Shown piece after piece: positions 54,550 through 64,000 of a stretch of 64,000 bases of DNA; the stretch's first letter is position 1, and each line of letters opens with the position of its first letter. Location: positions 1,364,001 to 1,428,000 of the forward strand of contig JACONQ010000019.1 of the NCBI GenBank assembly GCA_014281115.1, given 5' to 3'. This DNA is from Laburnicola sp. R22_1 (lineage: Eukaryota; Ascomycota; Dothideomycetes; Pleosporales; Didymosphaeriaceae). Both the position numbers and the translations under genes were made by a program. The notes below the pieces were generated by a model. It had not been told where the DNA came from, searched no databases, and was given only the letters and a program-made list of their open reading frames with translations.

Positions 54550-56924
54550 TCAGAGGTGAATCTTCATGAGATCGTTGTTGCCAAACGCTTTACCGCAGTT
54601 CGGACACTTCCTCGCGCGGTTGATGAGTCGGTCCTGCACGCAGTGGTCGCACAAGACATGGCCGCACGTCTTGATGACCGTGTCTTTGATGTTGCTTTTG
54701 CAGATCTGGCAGAGCAGCATAACCTACGGTAGTTAGCAGCGATTCTCGCACGATGAGGAGCAGCATAAAGCACAAACGTACCTCCAAAGCAGCCGTATGC
54801 TCGCTCTGAGAGCCCTGACTCTTTTGCTTCCAATGGTCGATTTGTTTTTCCAAGCCTTCGACCTGCTCCGCCATCTTGTCCCGCTCGACTTCCGACTCAC
54901 GCTGCGCCTTCCTGGCGGCAAGGCAGGTCGTGTCCTTGGTCTCAACAAGCTTTTTGAGCTCCGCGATCTGACTGATATGCCCCTCGGTGGTGATGGCGCT
55001 CTCGTTGTGTTTCTGCTGAAGTTGGCGATGCTGAATGGAAAGCTCCTCCATCTGTGCCCGCATTTCTGCTGTCTGCTTCTCCAGCTTGTCAACCAATGAC
55101 CGGCTCAAGTAATCCGCCTCTTTCAATTGCGAGACCACTTCAGTTCCTTTAGTGGCCTGTGCCCGCAGCACACGCAATTGCTGTTCTAACGTCTCCTTTG
55201 CTTTCATCGCGGCAAAGAATTTTTGATCGGCCTTCGCCTTGTCGGCGTATGCTCTGGTTACGTTATCTTCCCAGGTCGTTATTTCAGCGATTTTCTTGCC
55301 GGCAAGTGCTTGGGCCTTCTTCCATGCTGCTTCCATGGCCGGTAGCTCATTGACCACAAGCTGGTACTGGCTTTGCAGTGTCTTGATTTTGCCATGTAGC
55401 TGCTCTGGCGTGAGATCCTCTTGCTCTGTCGATCCTTCTGCTTGCTCTTTTTCCGCGATCTGAAGGCGTAGCCGCTGGCACTCCGACTCCAACGCGGCGA
55501 TACGGTTCTCACAGGCGCTCATGAGCTCTTGGGTTTGCTGCCTCGAGGTATCCACATTTCTTTGACTTGCTTCCAATATATTCACCTTCGACAAAAGTTC
55601 ATCGCGGGAGTGTCGGATGCGCGCCAGGTTCGTTTCAGCCTGCACTACACTTCCCGCGAACTCGCTGACGGTAGCACGTGCTTCATCGTCCACCTTCATG
55701 CGATAAGCAGTCCTTTCGGCTTGGAACTTTTGCGCCTCTGTCCGTAATTGGATGTTAGTTGCTTCCAGGTGGTTGATGCGCTTGATGACGTCCTCGTGTT
55801 GCGACTTAAAAGCCTTGAAAAGATCCGTCTTGGCGTAATCATCGTCGGAAAGGCCAGCTAACCTGACATTCAACGCAGATACTTCCTCGGTAAGCTTTTT
55901 GTTTTCAGCCTCTAGTTGCTCCACGTGTTGCTTTCTCTTCGCGGCTTCGGCCTGGGCTTGCTTCCAGTCGGTCGCTATTTCTTCTGTGCGTACACTGGGC
56001 GTGACACCATTCATGGGTTCCGGGCCGGTGCCCACTGACGGCGTCTCTTCTTTGACGACGGCGACACTGGACGCGATAGCCTGGCTCTCCAATTTTTGAA
56101 CCTGCGCGCTTTTGAGACGATCAAGCTTCTTCTCGGCGATCATATAGCGGTGCGTAGCGCTGACCAAGCGATCCGACATCTGTTCCTTCTCAGTGCTGAC
56201 CTTCTGCAGCTCGCAGATGTGTTCTTTTTCGGTGGCTAGGAGTTTTGAGATCTGCTGCTGCAGACTGGCAACGTCCGGACTTGCTGGGGGATACTTGGCG
56301 AACAGAGTGGTCAATGCTGACAGGATCTTGTCCTTGCGCCCCGACAAGTGTTTACGCAAACTGTCGCTATCTTCAAAGAAGACAGAGCTTGGTATGGTGC
56401 GGACCGGACCTGAGGGGTCCACAGTCAACTTCTGTGCCACTACTGCTTTTGAGTCCTGGGGCTTGCACTCACCATCTGGCTGAGCCGAGGCAATCTTTTC
56501 CCCGCTCATGATCTTAATTTCATCAACCAACTAGCAACCATCAGCACAAACCCCAGGACATCAAAAGCAGTATGCACTAACCTGGTCGAACCATATATCC
56601 ATTGTGCGCAGGTGGTCATCGTGGTATTGGGAGCGGTTCTCGATCTCGGTGAGCTGAGACTCGATCGTAGCCTTCTCACGCTTGTACTCGCGCATCTGGC
56701 GGAAGATGGCGTCCTTCTGAAAGGCCTAGACATGTCGCAGAGTCAGCGGCGGTGTCCGACGACACGAGGGAGGGAGCGGGTAGATGGGGGCGGCGGACCT
56801 CGATGTCTTCTTTCCAAGGCATGTCAGCGTCTGGATGCGGCCGGACACCGTTGACGGCGACGGCTTGCCTCTTAGCAGGGGGCGCGGCGTCGTCATGGCC
56901 GCTGGGGCGCTTGCGTTCCTCCAT
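54550..56924 (-). CDS. bre1: Bre1, E3 ubiquitin ligase for histone H2B
   Basis: Four exons on the minus strand: 56924-56799, 56725-56582, 56530-54782 and 54723-54550; 730 residues. The start MEERKRPSGHDDAAPPAKRQ is typical of fungal Bre1. AFQKDAIFRQMREYKREKAT and HLRTMDIWFDQLVDEIK follow across the intron junctions. Residues about 90-650 form long heptad coiled coil (Glu, Lys, Gln and Leu-rich). The C-terminal RING finger is complete: CQICKSNIKDTVIKTCGHVL, then CDHCVQDRLINRARKCPNC, ending FGNNDLMKIHL. With Rad6 it monoubiquitinates H2B at the C-terminal Lys (K123 in yeast), which is needed for H3K4 and H3K79 methylation. The RING lies mostly in the last exon. Confidence 0.97.
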
Positions 56925-57365
56925 CTTGACACTGTCAAGCGATGGGGGCACGACGGTCCTGGCCTCGAGCCTCATTGAGCAGTCGAAGCGACCTTCGCGG
57001 GCGAGCGGCGACGCAGGGCCGATCACTCGAGGCAGATAAAGACAGAGCGGGCGCCGAAGCTGCTGGGGGCGCGGCGGCGGGGAGGGGAGGGCGCGGCAGC
57101 AGAGGGAGAGAGGGAGGGTGTCGTGTGAGGAGGCCGCCGTGGCAGGAGGCGGTTGAGGGAAGATTCGACCCTGGGCCGCGAGGAGAGCGCCAAGCCCCGT
57201 TAGTCAGCTAGCGTGCGCCTAGCGTGCTGTAGGCCCACCAGCCACCGCAAAGTCGCGTCGAGTGTGGATGCAGATCCCCGCGCTGGACATTCATGCCCGA
57301 CGTTCGAGCCCATTGCTGCTCTGCTGGGCGCTTCTGCTAGAGCTACAGCATCCAAGCATCCAAGC
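56925..57365. promoter_or_regulatory. divergent promoter of Bre1 and Bdp1
   Basis: A 441-bp, GC-rich gap with purine-rich stretches (GGGGAGGGGAGGG near 57076-57090) lies between two divergent starts. No specific site was identified. Confidence 0.4.
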
Positions 57366-59826
57366 ATGTCCGGGGATGGCAGCTCTTCGCAGCCGCCGCC
57401 TGCTGCAAACAACAAGCCACAGGTCCCCAAAGCAGCTGCCGTCACGACTGCCTTCATCAACAGTGAGTGCTGAGCAGTGCTGAGCAGTGCTGAGCGCGTC
57501 TCTTGTGCCGGGGCCTACTGACACCTGCGTAGAGGGTGGCAAGGCATTCGCGCCCAAGAAGCTCGTCCGACGACGGCCTGCTGCCGCGGCTGCTGCTGCT
57601 GCTGCTGCTGCTGCGTCCAAGCCAGCACAACCAACGCCTGCGACCGTCGAGCAGAATTCACAAACATCGTCCCAAGCGCATCCGGCTGCCGTTGCTGCGG
57701 CGCCCAAGCCCACAGAACCACCCACTGCAAGCGTCGACCAAACTCCACAGTCCTCGTCCCAAGCGCAACCAGATCCTACGCCGGCTGTTGAGCAGCAAGA
57801 AGCAACCCTACAGCTTCCCTCGCCGGCTACGGCACAGGAACCAATATGGCAGAATGCACCACAGACAGAACAGGCTGTGTCGGCGCCCTCGACTGCTCTT
57901 TCCGAAACCACCGCGACTGTAGTCGGGCCGTCACCGACGCCCGCGTCCGCAGACGCAGAAACTGCAACCCACCCACAGGATAGTGTCCATGTCGCCCCTG
58001 CACAAGCTCCGCCTCGAATTACAAGTCCGCCTCCCACTGCCGAAGAGGACGAGTCTGGGCGGTCCCCGAAACGGCGGAGACTAGAGTCGCCGAGGGAGAA
58101 GCAGGTTTTCCAACCTGAACCAGAGGCTGCGCTTGTTCAGCCTACACCGGCTGTGCGAGACAATACAGTTCCATCAGCAAAGCCTGTGCAACGGGAACAA
58201 GACCATACCACTAACCCTAGCACCGAGCAGTCTACTGTAGATGTCGCGCAGCCCACTAACGTACGCTCCAGTCCTCCCGCTACCCCCCCAGAAACGCCCG
58301 TAGAAGTCCCGCCCGTTACCGAACAGAATAATGCTGGTAATGACCATGCACCTACTACTCAAGCTACTGCGGAGCCGTCCAGGCCAAAGAGAAGGAAACT
58401 GCCCTGGGCTACCGTCAATGCGACACAAAACGACGTCGGCGAGCCTTCAACGGCGCCCAAACCTCGCAAAGCTGGAGGAAGACGTAGGGCCAAGGCCATT
58501 ACACTTCGCAACATGGATGAAGAGGAGGAGGAAGAAGCGGATGCGGAGGTGACTCCAGCTCCGCCCAGAAGGCCAACTGCGAAGACTCGCAGCCGGAGGA
58601 AACCTGTCGAAGAACCTAACGAAAGAGAAGATGGAGCCGTGCAGCCACCGCCCAAGAAGAGGCAACGCAGAAAAGCCAAGGCAACGGACACTGCTACGAA
58701 CGAGCCGGAGCAGAATGCTGAGGATGGCGAGGAAACTGGGCAAGCTCCGCCCCCGAAGCCAACGAGAAGAAGGAAGCCGCCTGCTTCGCACACCGAGGGT
58801 ACTGCCGACGGCGAAGGGGGTGAACAACAGCCGAAACGAAAGGGTCGTCCCCCCCGAGAACCGACCCCTTCAGACGCCGAAGACGAAGTCATTGACCCTG
58901 AGAACACCTACATGGACATCATTGCGAAACGGAATATTCGTGTTGGAAAGCTGTCGCAGCGCGAACGGAAGATGCGCGAGATCAACTGGGAAGAAGTCAA
59001 GCAGCGTCAGAAGGAACGGGAGGATGCGCAAATGAACCGTCGGGCAGCGCGAGCAGAACTGGATCGCCAGCTCACCGAAGCAGAATTGGCAGCCCGAGAG
59101 GCAGCGGAACGTGCTTCGGGGCCGAGGTACGAACTCGTGGACGGACAAGTGCGGCATATCGAAGGCTCAGGGAACATCGATCATGGGAGAGACGCCATGG
59201 AAGAGTTTCAACAACTAGAAACCGTGGAAGAGGACGACTTTACGAATCGGGTCAACTATCGGAGCTTTTTGCGCAACAACAAGCGGTTCCCCGAGGAGTT
59301 TTTGTTGCCTGGGCAGGGCAAGCGTTGGAACTTCAAGGACACGGAGGACTTTTACGATGCGCTTGCCATGTTTGGCACAGATTTCAATATGATGACTACG
59401 CTGTTTGTGGGCGTGACGCGGCGCTCCATCAAACTCAAGTTCAACCGGGAAGAACGCAGGAATCCGGAGCGCGTCAAGGAGATTCTGCAAGGCCAGACGA
59501 ATATCAATTGGGCTCAGTATCTTGCGACTTCGGGCCGCGAGGATAGTTCTTTTGTGGATCCGGATAGGATTAATAGGGAGATGGAGGAGGAGAGGGTGGC
59601 GATGGAGAAGCAGATTGAGGAGGCAAAGAGGGCGGCTGAGGAGGAGAAGAGGCAGAGGCGGTTGGCGGGGGTGGAGAGCGATGAGGATGGTGGGGAGGGT
59701 GGGGATCAGAATCAGAGGGGGAGGAAGAAGGGGAGGAAAGGGAAGGGGAAGCAGGTTGCTTTTGCGCAGGAGGAGGGTGTGGAGATTCTTGAGGTGGATG
59801 AGAATGATGGATGGGGACGAGAGTGA
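57366..59826 (+). CDS. bdp1: Bdp1 (TFIIIB B'' subunit), RNA polymerase III initiation factor
   Basis: Exons 57366-57462 and 57533-59826 encode 796 residues. Splicing joins TTAFIN to KGGKAFAPKKLVRRRP; a poly-Ala tract coded by GCTGCTGCT repeats (57580-57615) follows. The middle is disordered, rich in Pro, Gln, Thr and basic AT-hook-like clusters. The conserved core starts at about residue 510 (NTYMDIIAKRNIRVGKLSQR) and includes the extended SANT/Myb domain: RSFLRNNKRFPEEFLLPG, RWNFKDTEDFYDALAMFGTD, FNMMTTLFVGVTRRSIKLKF (about residues 610-690). Bdp1 binds TFIIIB with Brf1 and TBP and opens promoters of tRNA and 5S genes. The tail is acidic/basic. The intron contains CTGAGCAGTG repeats. Confidence 0.93.
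57471..57500 (+). repeat. short tandem repeat in Bdp1 intron 1
   Basis: TGCTGAGCAG-type 10-bp units are repeated about three times immediately after the splice donor (57463). They lie entirely inside the 70-nt intron. Confidence 0.6.
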
Positions 59827-60022
59827 GGGGTTGGCTTGGTACGTGGTGCGTGTTGAAATGGTTACTATGTATGGCTTTTACGATACCCATTCATCGAGAT
59901 AGATTCTACGGATTTGCCATGTCTGCTCTGTGCAGTGAAACCGTGTGCTGTGCTTTCTTTCTTCGGTTGTCAATTGGTGCGCGTGTGTGCAGTGCACCTA
60001 TCCTATCCTATCCTATATCCCA
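59827..60022. other. short convergent gap between Bdp1 and Rit1
   Basis: 196 bp with TCCTA pentanucleotide repeats at about 60000-60016. Both genes must end or overlap their 3' UTRs here. Confidence 0.5.
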
Positions 60023-62245
60023 TCACGATGCCGTATACGTATACCGCGTCTCACTCACATACGCCTTCCTCGGCCCTTTGACATCGTACCGGACTTCCCA
60101 CCAGTACGCACGCCTCCCACTCTCAGTCTCCTCCCCACCCTCCTTCCCATCCCCATCCTTATCGTCGTTCTCAACCGCACACACCATACCCATACCCCGC
60201 CCAAACTTCCACGACGCAGCATACACGTCCTCCCCGCAGAGATGGTGCGCTTTGTTCTTTGCGACGAGGACGGTCTCGGCTCCGGCTGCGGCTGCTTCGT
60301 CGCTGGCTTCTAAGGTGGTGTGCGATAGGGTGCCGAGTTCGGCGAAGAGCGCGTTTGTGGGGTGGAAGTGGATTGCTATCGTGGGGGACGGGGACTCTGC
60401 GGAGGGGGAGCTGGTGTGGGACGTAGAGGAGGACGAGGCGGCGGGTTTCAAGTGGTAGATGTACGATTTGTGGATGGGGAAGGAGGCGAGGGGTTGGTTT
60501 TGGTTTTGGGGTGTGCATGTGGTTGTGGTTGGGTGGAAGGTGCCTGTTTCGGTGTAGAGGAGGGGTGGTGGGGAAGCCGAAGCCGGTGAGGGGAGAGTGG
60601 ATGGCGAGGGGGGAGACGGGGAGGGTGTACATGACGTAGATGTAGATGTAGATAGGGAGGGATAAGGTGTCAGTGTCGCTTTTCCTGTGACGGTGCCGGA
60701 GGGCTGGGTGGGGAGCGTGGAGCTCAGTGTGCGGGTGAAGGTCCATGGTTTTCCTTTATTTTGGAGCGCGTGGAAGATTGTAGCCGCGTTTGGTGCGGGG
60801 TGTTGATGGATTGCAGGATCGGGGGTACTCGGTGGCGAGAGCATAGTGGTGTTATTGATGTATGCGGGTGTAGACAGAGCGGACGCCGAGGGATCAGGCA
60901 TTAAGAAAGCGTTTACCGATTGGAGTGTTCCGCGGGGTGGGTTGAGCATCGGGTGCGTAGTTGTGAGCCAAGTGAGGCGTTGTTTTATGAAGGGTTTGGT
61001 GAGGTTAAGGGTCGTGGGGTGGGCGGGGCCCGGGGTTATGGTGCCGTTTGGGGCGGTGTAGAGGCTGAGGATGGTGAGGGCGAGGCCGACGGCGAGGTCT
61101 TTGCCTGTGGGGTCGCAGAGGAGGATTTTCCCGGGGGGGCTGGGGAGGGTGGCGAAGAAGGGGGGGAGGTGGGTGAGTTGGGTGCGGAGGTCGCGGGAGC
61201 CGAGTTTGCCGGTTTGGCATTGTAGGTGGAGGTGTTTTTTGGTTTTGAGGAGGGTGGGAGTTAGGGATAGGAGGGGGGAGGGTGTGCAGCTGATTATTAT
61301 GTCGAAGGGTGAGATATCTATGTTTTGCGCGCTGGAGATGTAGAGGTTGGATGTTGGCTTGATGAGTATAGGAATGGCACCTGGGCCTTGTTCTTCTTTG
61401 ACGAGTTTTGCGATAAGGGCTGGCAGATCTTCTTCGTTCGTGGTGAGAAGCTGGTCTTTGTTACCCCAGAAAAGAGTGGGCGTCAGACCTTGAGCCCATG
61501 CTTCGTGGTCGTCGGCCGCGCCTTGGATGTATCCGCCCTCGGAACCTTCGGCGCCATTCACGCGTCGAGACGCCGTACACAACACCACTGGATGGAAATC
61601 CGGAAACGAGGGCAGAATATCCGGTAAGCTGGACTTTTGCGTTATCCATATTGGCCTCAAAGGTTTCTTCAGTTTGGCGCGTAATACGTCGATGTCGGGC
61701 TTGCATATATCCAGAAATCCGCGAACGAATCCATCGATACGCTTCTCTATCTGTGCGTGCTCAGATTCCGAGACGGCTTGCGGCGGCGTGTGTAGGTCGT
61801 GTTGCCCAAGCTCAGGAAAGAGGGCGCGATTCAACACGCAGCACCAAATCGGAATCGTCTTCGAGAGCGCATCCGGCATGCTCTTTCCTCTCCTCGTCGA
61901 ATCCACAATCACGCATCCGCCAGATTTTCCAATCAGTTTCAGCGCCTGTAAGTTGAGTCTGCGCAAGCTGAAACTCCACTCGTTCATGTGCCCATCAGTG
62001 CTCTTAAAGTATACGCTTTCCGTCTTCTTCTCGGGTGGTATGTACCAGCTGCCACATCGCTCGTTTGCCACGAGCGGGAGGCCAAATGCCTCAGAGACTG
62101 AGTCGACGAAGGCGGCATCGGATTGTATAGAGGAGAGGCGGTTGTGGGTGGAGAGCGCGGAGCGCTTGAGGGAATGGAGGGTCGAGGAGATGGAGAGGGA
62201 TTGGGTGGGGAAGATGAGGTCGGCATGGGTGAGCGGACGAGCCAT
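60023..62245 (-). CDS. rit1: Rit1, tRNA A64-2'-O-ribosylphosphate transferase (initiator tRNA)
   Basis: A single exon from ATG 62245 (MARPLTHADLIFP); 740 residues. An upstream in-frame ATG (62308) adds 21 residues of basic sequence and is less likely. Family features are in order: SLKRSALSTHNRLSSIQSD, LVANERCGSWYIPP, VYFKSTDGHMNEWSFSLRRL, GCVIVDSTRRGKSMPDALSK, TIPIWCCVLNRA, and the C-terminal domain with LCDPTGKDLAVGLALTILSL. The last part, WYxP-like loop and HFHPTNALFAELG, is interrupted by long Pro/Ser/Thr low-complexity inserts, which explains why it is longer than yeast Rit1. The enzyme adds a phosphoribosyl group at A64 of initiator tRNA-Met so that it is not used in elongation. Confidence 0.93.
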   Translation of the reverse strand: MARPLTHADLIFPTQSLSISSTLHSLKRSALSTHNRLSSIQSDAAFVDSVSEAFGLPLVANERCGSWYIPPEKKTESVYFKSTDGHMNEWSFSLRRLNLQALKLIGKSGGCVIVDSTRRGKSMPDALSKTIPIWCCVLNRALFPELGQHDLHTPPQAVSESEHAQIEKRIDGFVRGFLDICKPDIDVLRAKLKKPLRPIWITQKSSLPDILPSFPDFHPVVLCTASRRVNGAEGSEGGYIQGAADDHEAWAQGLTPTLFWGNKDQLLTTNEEDLPALIAKLVKEEQGPGAIPILIKPTSNLYISSAQNIDISPFDIIISCTPSPLLSLTPTLLKTKKHLHLQCQTGKLGSRDLRTQLTHLPPFFATLPSPPGKILLCDPTGKDLAVGLALTILSLYTAPNGTITPGPAHPTTLNLTKPFIKQRLTWLTTTHPMLNPPRGTLQSVNAFLMPDPSASALSTPAYINNTTMLSPPSTPDPAIHQHPAPNAATIFHALQNKGKPWTFTRTLSSTLPTQPSGTVTGKATLTPYPSLSTSTSTSCTPSPSPPSPSTLPSPASASPPPLLYTETGTFHPTTTTCTPQNQNQPLASFPIHKSYIYHLKPAASSSSTSHTSSPSAESPSPTIAIHFHPTNALFAELGTLSHTTLEASDEAAAAGAETVLVAKNKAHHLCGEDVYAASWKFGRGMGMVCAVENDDKDGDGKEGGEETESGRRAYWWEVRYDVKGPRKAYVSETRYTYTAS

Positions 62246-63396
62246 TGCCAAAGTCTGGTAGCACAGAAAAGGCGTAGTCGTGCGCAGTTGTGTTCTTCTC
62301 ATGCGCACCTAAGAGTGGCGTAACTCTTGCCGTTCTTATCTGCAACTCCCGTCGTCTTCCTCCTTTCCATCTATATAGCACGCATGTTGTAAATTTGTTC
62401 TTATACTCTCGCGAGGAGTTTTAGGCATGAGTGGAGGGGTCGGAATAAAGCTCGGAAAAAGTGGGGGTGGGGTCCGTAGTGCAGGTTCAGCCCCGCATAC
62501 CCATGGTAAGCTCCCGCGCTCAACCTCAACCTCTTCAACGCAGTGAACGACTTCAACTAAGATGGTAATAATTCAACCGGTAGAAAAATCGCCGATTACG
62601 CCATCGGGAATGACGAGATATACTTCATACGGGGAACATTCGACCCCGTCCTATACAGGTATCTCACCAGCAGGTGATGCTACTTCAGCAGCCTAGCAAT
62701 AACACGGCGCCGGAGCAGGACGCCATGCACGTAGTCTTCCTCTACTGTCGCACTGCGTTCTGTGCGGCTGCTTGGATCATCTATCATGAATAGAGAAACC
62801 TGCCGGGCAGCCGTGGCCCGAATCTCACTGCTACTCTCGCCGCAGCGAGGCTGTATCTGGTCCTACGAGCTGTGAGTGCTCAGTTCCTAGAACGGTATCC
62901 GATTTTCAAGCCGTTTGATCTGCCGATGTGTAGGGATTTGTAGGTCCACTATGGACTGAGAGACAGCGGTATGTTGTGCGTATCGTATGGCATCGATGCA
63001 GTTATGTCGAGCGGGCTTTAGCATTATCCCGGTGCTGTCAGTGCTGTCGGGAACCATGGCATGTATTCAGCACGGAAGCTGGCGAATGATCGATTAGCGA
63101 GCCAGGTGGGTTGAACTTGCATGGCGCAGAAGAAGGACGGAGGTATAGGTATGAGGTAATGACAGTATTATTAGTTGGAAAATCTATCTATCTAGTACAA
63201 AAACACCCGCACCATATCTCGCACCGACCCAAGGAAAGAAAGAGAGTACACAAAAGAAAGACCCACACCCCTTGTCGCACCACGCTGGGGGAAAACAGAG
63301 ACCACGGAATCAAACCGCCTGGTCGCCATGAAACCAACTGGTCCCAATTCGGTCCCTCCATGATTACATCAGCTATGTGAAAGAAGACTTCGCGAA
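62246..63396. other. 1.15-kb intergenic region
   Basis: No gene was recognised. The Rit1 promoter lies at the left end. ORF 63111-63380 on the plus strand lacks features and is probably chance. Confidence 0.5.
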
Positions 63397-63878
63397 CTAT
63401 CGGTACACGAGTAAATCAGCAATTTGTTGCATCAGACCCACAACACCGCGGAAAAGGTGTTTCTCGTTGAAACCTAATTCTCCGTCGGTATGTTTGAAAT
63501 ACGCCTGACAAAATCTCTCATAGCGCCGAGGTTCTCCTTCGAGTGCAAGCCGTACACTTCCGTAGGGATTCGAAAATGATCTGAGAGTGCCGTCCTTATT
63601 TGTAACATAAGCCTCGTACTCGATAGGCCGTTCAGTCATGGGAGGTACTCCATAAGACCCTGTAGGTTTTGGTTTTGTGCCGGTCTTGATTTCGAGGTCT
63701 AGCAGGCTCTCCGCCAGTGCCAGAAGCCGGTGTTGGATAAATACACCTGCGTGGGTTAGATACGAAGTTTACGTTTTTGCTTTGGACATGGAGGGCACGT
63801 ACTCTTGAGTCTATCTGACAGTTGTTCGTTGGTCAGGGTATTCATCTCCGGGGGCACGACATTCTGTGGGTTTGACAT
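63397..63878 (-). CDS. hypothetical protein, possibly continuing past the window edge
   Basis: Exons 63878-63803 and 63746-63397 give 141 residues from ATG 63878 (MSNPQNVVPPEMNTLTNEQL). The intron is GT-AG (GTACGT donor, CAG acceptor) and splicing gives DRLKSVFIQHRLLALAESLL in frame. The frame stays open upstream to the window edge (about 63,998). A CTTCTTTGCTTCTTCTCAG acceptor-like stretch at about 63977-63995 suggests that earlier exons may lie outside, so the start is not certain. The protein is charged and mostly helical, with no family I recognise. Confidence 0.6.
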
Positions 63879-64000
63879 GGCTTCGGGTATCGTGGATAGA
63901 TCGATTCGGAGGTTCTGCGTTTGCGCGAGCGTCGACTGTATCGTTCGTAGGTTCGGTGAAGTGGACTGTGGGCGTTCTGAGAAGAAGCAAAGAAGCTGTT
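63879..64000 (-). other. window edge: possible upstream exon of the last gene
   Basis: On the minus strand this reads ERPQSTSPNLRTIQSTLAQT and RIDLSTIPEA in frame with the downstream gene. A polypyrimidine stretch ending in CAG lies near the window edge. It is either coding exon or open 5' leader. Confidence 0.35.

Noticed and set aside
59811..60458. 215-codon plus-strand ORF beyond Bdp1
   Set aside because: It starts in the last codons of Bdp1 in another frame and runs antisense into the Rit1 coding region.

Overview
This is a nuclear segment of a filamentous ascomycete. Short introns (43-190 nt, GT-AG plus one GC-AG), fungal-specific families (Zn2Cys6 regulator, GH92 mannosidase, Get5, MFS sugar and drug carriers) and AT-rich blocks of transposon relics that look destroyed by repeat-induced point mutation (RIP) suggest a Dothideomycete, probably Pleosporales-like. 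The class assignment is an inference from gene content and AT-isochore structure.

Layout. 1-12,700 is an AT-rich, TpA-rich block without working genes. It holds a terminal-inverted-repeat (TIR) element (1752-3155), a hAT transposase whose 3' half escaped mutation (5201-6670), a truncated Copia relic on the minus strand (about 7030-8950) and a second TIR element (9342-10468). GC content recovers near 12.7 kb. At 13,039-15,163 lies a pogo-type DNA transposon with perfect 49-bp TIRs, a TA duplication and three in-frame TAG stops.

16.1-24.3 kb looks like a small carbohydrate-use group: a secreted GH92 mannosidase, a Zn2Cys6 regulator, a DapA-family aldolase and an MFS sugar/quinate-type transporter. 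The last two are divergent across a 441-bp promoter that carries four GTCGGCT repeats. 24.3-27.8 kb is gene-poor and holds a broken phosphotransferase pseudogene.

27.8-37.1 kb is housekeeping: a MARVEL-type membrane protein, mitochondrial HSP60, cofilin, Get5 and the rRNA methyltransferase Nop2. 37.1-40.6 kb is a long non-coding gap with an apparently unmutated relative of the TIR found in the AT block. From 40.6 kb to the end come a hexose transporter with CreA-like promoter sites, an RS-rich ORF, a PAF-acetylhydrolase-like lipase, a DHA1 drug transporter, mitochondrial-type NAD kinase, an LPAAT-like acyltransferase, Bre1, Bdp1, Rit1 and an unrecognised gene at the right edge.

Exon coordinates were deduced by hand from splice consensus, frame and family conservation. 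Every multi-exon model given closes in frame except the aldolase, whose intron could not be resolved. No tRNA, rRNA, CRISPR or origin was recognised.
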